Shown here piece by piece: positions 62,476 through 64,000 of a DNA stretch of 64,000 nt. Origin of the DNA: Pararhizobium mangrovi (GTDB lineage Bacteria; Pseudomonadota; Alphaproteobacteria; Rhizobiales; Rhizobiaceae). Position numbers and translations under genes: made by a program. The stretch lies in contig NZ_VHLH01000007.1 in NCBI RefSeq assembly GCF_006516965.1, positions 1 to 64,000 on the forward strand, read 5' to 3'. How positions within the stretch are numbered: position 1 is the first letter of the stretch; the number at the start of each line of letters is the position of its first letter. The notes beneath the pieces are model-generated. The model did no database searches and was not told where the DNA came from. It saw nothing but the letters and a program-made list of their open reading frames with translations.

Positions 62476-64000
62476 TCACACCGCCTTCATCAGGCGTAGC
62501 GCATCGAAGATCGCGGCGTGCGTGTTGCGCGCCGCGACGGCGTCACCGATGCGGAAGAGCTGGTATGTGCCTTCGCGGTTGCGCACGATCTTCTGCTTCC
62601 GTCCCGCGACCAGGGCCTCGTAGTCGACTTCGCCCTCGTTGAGGGAGTCCGGGCGCAGGCCGAAATAAAGGTCGTCGAGCGGGCGCGTGCCGTGATTGAC
62701 GATCACCTGGTCGACCTCGCGCTCGCGGGTGACGCCCCCATAGTCGCTGCCGAGGACGGCGTGCAGCATGTTGCCCTCGCGGCGCACCGCCTCGAGCTTC
62801 CAGGTTACCGTGAAGGTCACGTCGTGCTTTTGCAGCGCGCGCATCGCCGGGGTTAGCGACATGCCCATGACTTCGCTCGAGATCATCCGGTCGCGGGTCA
62901 TGATCTCCACCTTCGCGCCGGTCGTGGCAATCGTTTCGGCCGCCTGCAGGGCGGCATAGTCGCCGGCGTCGTCGTAGATGAGGACGTTCGTTCCGGGTCG
63001 GGCGTCGCCCGTCAGGATGTCCCAGGCGGAAACGACGAGTGCGCCGCCTTCGCTGAGAACCTCGGTATCGGGCAGGCCGCCGGTTGCGACGACGACGACG
63101 TCCGGCGCTTCGGCGAGCACGGTTTCCTCGTCGGCGAAGCTGTTGAAATGGAAGGTGACGCCCATGCGGGTGCATTCTTCGAACCGCCACGCGATCAACG
63201 AGATCATCTCGTGGCGACGGGGCGTCTGCGCGGTGAGGCGGACCTGACCGCCGGGATCGTTCGCCGCCTCGTGGACGATCACTTCATGGCCGCGCTCGGC
63301 GGCGACACGTGCGGCCTCGAGCCCGGCCGGCCCGGCACCGACGACCACGACCCGCCGGCGCTTTTCGGCCGGAGCGACGACGTGCGGCTGCTCCAGCTCG
63401 CGTCCGCTTGCGGGGTTGTGCAGGCAGAGCGCCGCGCCGCCCTGATAGATGCGATCGAGGCAGTAGTTCGCGCCGACGCAGGGGCGCACGCGCTCTTCCT
63501 CGCCGCGCATGATCTTGGCTACGATATGCGGGTCGGCGAGGTGGGCACGCGTCATGCCAACCATATCGAGCTTGCCGCTGGCGATCGCATGGCGTGCGGT
63601 GGCCAGATCCTGGATCTTGGCGGCATGGAAGGTCGGGAAATCGGTCGCCGCACGGATGTCGCCGGCAAAATCGAGGTGAGGGGCGCTGCGCATGCCCTGC
63701 ACCGGAATGACGTCGGTGAGCGCGGCATCGGTCGTCATGTTGCCCCGGACGACGTTGAGGAAATCCACCATGCCGCAGCTCTTGAGGCGATTGGCGATCT
63801 CCAGCCCCTCTTCGCGCACGATGCCGCCCGGAAGGCTTTCGTCGCCGCTGAACCGGATGCCGACGATGAAGTCGTCGCCGACCTTTTCACGCACGGCCTT
63901 CAAGACATCGAAGGTGAAGCGCATCCGGTTGTCGAAGCTGCCGCCATAGGGGGCTTCGAGTTCGTTGGTGAGCGGGGACCAGAACTGGTCCAGCAGGTGC
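62476..64000 (-). CDS. dgcA: Dimethylglycine demethylation protein DgcA-like flavoprotein (cut by window end)
   Basis: The visible part covers about 508 residues at the C-terminal side; the frame stays open to the window edge and the N-terminus lies beyond it. It is an Old-Yellow-Enzyme-type TIM barrel (HLLDQFWSPLTNELEAPYGG near the edge) with an Fe-S cluster held by cysteines in RPCVGANYC and ALCLHNP. A C-terminal FAD/NAD domain begins VVVVGAGPAGLEAARVAA. Such NADH:flavin oxidoreductases include DgcA and the stachydrine demethylase StcD. In this cluster it should convert dimethylglycine to sarcosine; its usual partner dgcB would lie outside the window. Confidence 0.88.
   Translation of the reverse strand, partial: HLLDQFWSPLTNELEAPYGGSFDNRMRFTFDVLKAVREKVGDDFIVGIRFSGDESLPGGIVREEGLEIANRLKSCGMVDFLNVVRGNMTTDAALTDVIPVQGMRSAPHLDFAGDIRAATDFPTFHAAKIQDLATARHAIASGKLDMVGMTRAHLADPHIVAKIMRGEEERVRPCVGANYCLDRIYQGGAALCLHNPASGRELEQPHVVAPAEKRRRVVVVGAGPAGLEAARVAAERGHEVIVHEAANDPGGQVRLTAQTPRRHEMISLIAWRFEECTRMGVTFHFNSFADEETVLAEAPDVVVVATGGLPDTEVLSEGGALVVSAWDILTGDARPGTNVLIYDDAGDYAALQAAETIATTGAKVEIMTRDRMISSEVMGMSLTPAMRALQKHDVTFTVTWKLEAVRREGNMLHAVLGSDYGGVTREREVDQVIVNHGTRPLDDLYFGLRPDSLNEGEVDYEALVAGRKQKIVRNREGTYQLFRIGDAVAARNTHAAIFDALRLMKAV

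Overview
The window is about 64 kb of high-GC bacterial chromosome. It holds 57 recognisable protein genes, the first and last cut by the window edges, and no rRNA, tRNA, CRISPR array or insertion sequence that I could see. Gene content and style point to an alphaproteobacterium, most likely of the Hyphomicrobiales (Rhizobiales) group: Dpp-type, TRAP and polar amino acid transporters, SoxBDAG with GbcAB and DgcA, many GntR, MarR, TetR and LysR regulators, strong GC bias at third codon positions, and many ATGA or GTGA stop/start overlaps. The genus is not determined. Twenty of the 57 genes encode transporter parts, so this looks like an accessory catabolic region of a nutrient scavenger.

Region 1 (1-10.8 kb, + strand): the end of glutaryl-CoA dehydrogenase, a phytoene-desaturase-like FAD oxidoreductase, a complete Dpp-type ABC importer with a Tat-exported binding protein, and a DctPQM TRAP transporter. 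Region 2 (10.8-18.1 kb): an EthD-like protein; an HpcH/HpaI aldolase plus quinone-oxidoreductase-like pair divergent from a GntR gene; a luciferase-like monooxygenase with its flavin reductase; a GlcD-type FAD oxidase; and a kynurenine-formamidase-like cyclase. These look like the enzymes of an uncharacterised ring- or amide-opening pathway fed by the region 1 transporters. Region 3 (18.1-27.1 kb): a MarR regulator, a two-gene indolepyruvate:ferredoxin oxidoreductase, an aminotransferase, a polar amino acid binding protein and permease without an ATPase, and a second desaturase-like oxidoreductase. This suggests amino acid to arylpyruvate to acyl-CoA catabolism.

Region 4 (27.1-36 kb, - strand): a seven-gene, translationally coupled operon made of a binding protein, an ArgE-like M20 deacylase, two permeases, two ATPases and a second M20 peptidase, with a GntR regulator upstream. 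It has a clear promoter with a 14-bp perfect palindrome on its predicted start site, and probably imports and cleaves an N-acyl amino acid or peptide-like compound. Region 5 (36-43.5 kb): a crotonase divergent from thiolase, acyl-CoA ligase, SDR, feruloyl-CoA-synthetase-like ligase, MaoC hydratase and TetR genes. This is a CoA-dependent side-chain shortening module with a TTTTAC-N6-GTAAAA palindrome at its promoter. Region 6 (43.5-51.4 kb): a CUT1 sugar-type ABC importer, an HSL-type esterase, an SDR and an MFS transporter.

Region 7 (51.5-64 kb) is the best understood: soxBDAG, sdaA, a LysR regulator, gbcA, gbcB, a GbdR-like regulator and dgcA. Together they take glycine betaine through dimethylglycine and sarcosine to glycine and, through serine, to pyruvate. 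The dimethylglycine partner dgcB, glyA and purU are not in the window.

The most novel parts are the monooxygenase/aldolase cluster (10.8-18.1 kb), the M20-ABC-M20 operon (27.2-35.1 kb), the mixed acyl-CoA module (36-43.5 kb), and a set of promoters and operators readable directly from the DNA. Stem-loops also recur just after three solute-binding-protein genes.
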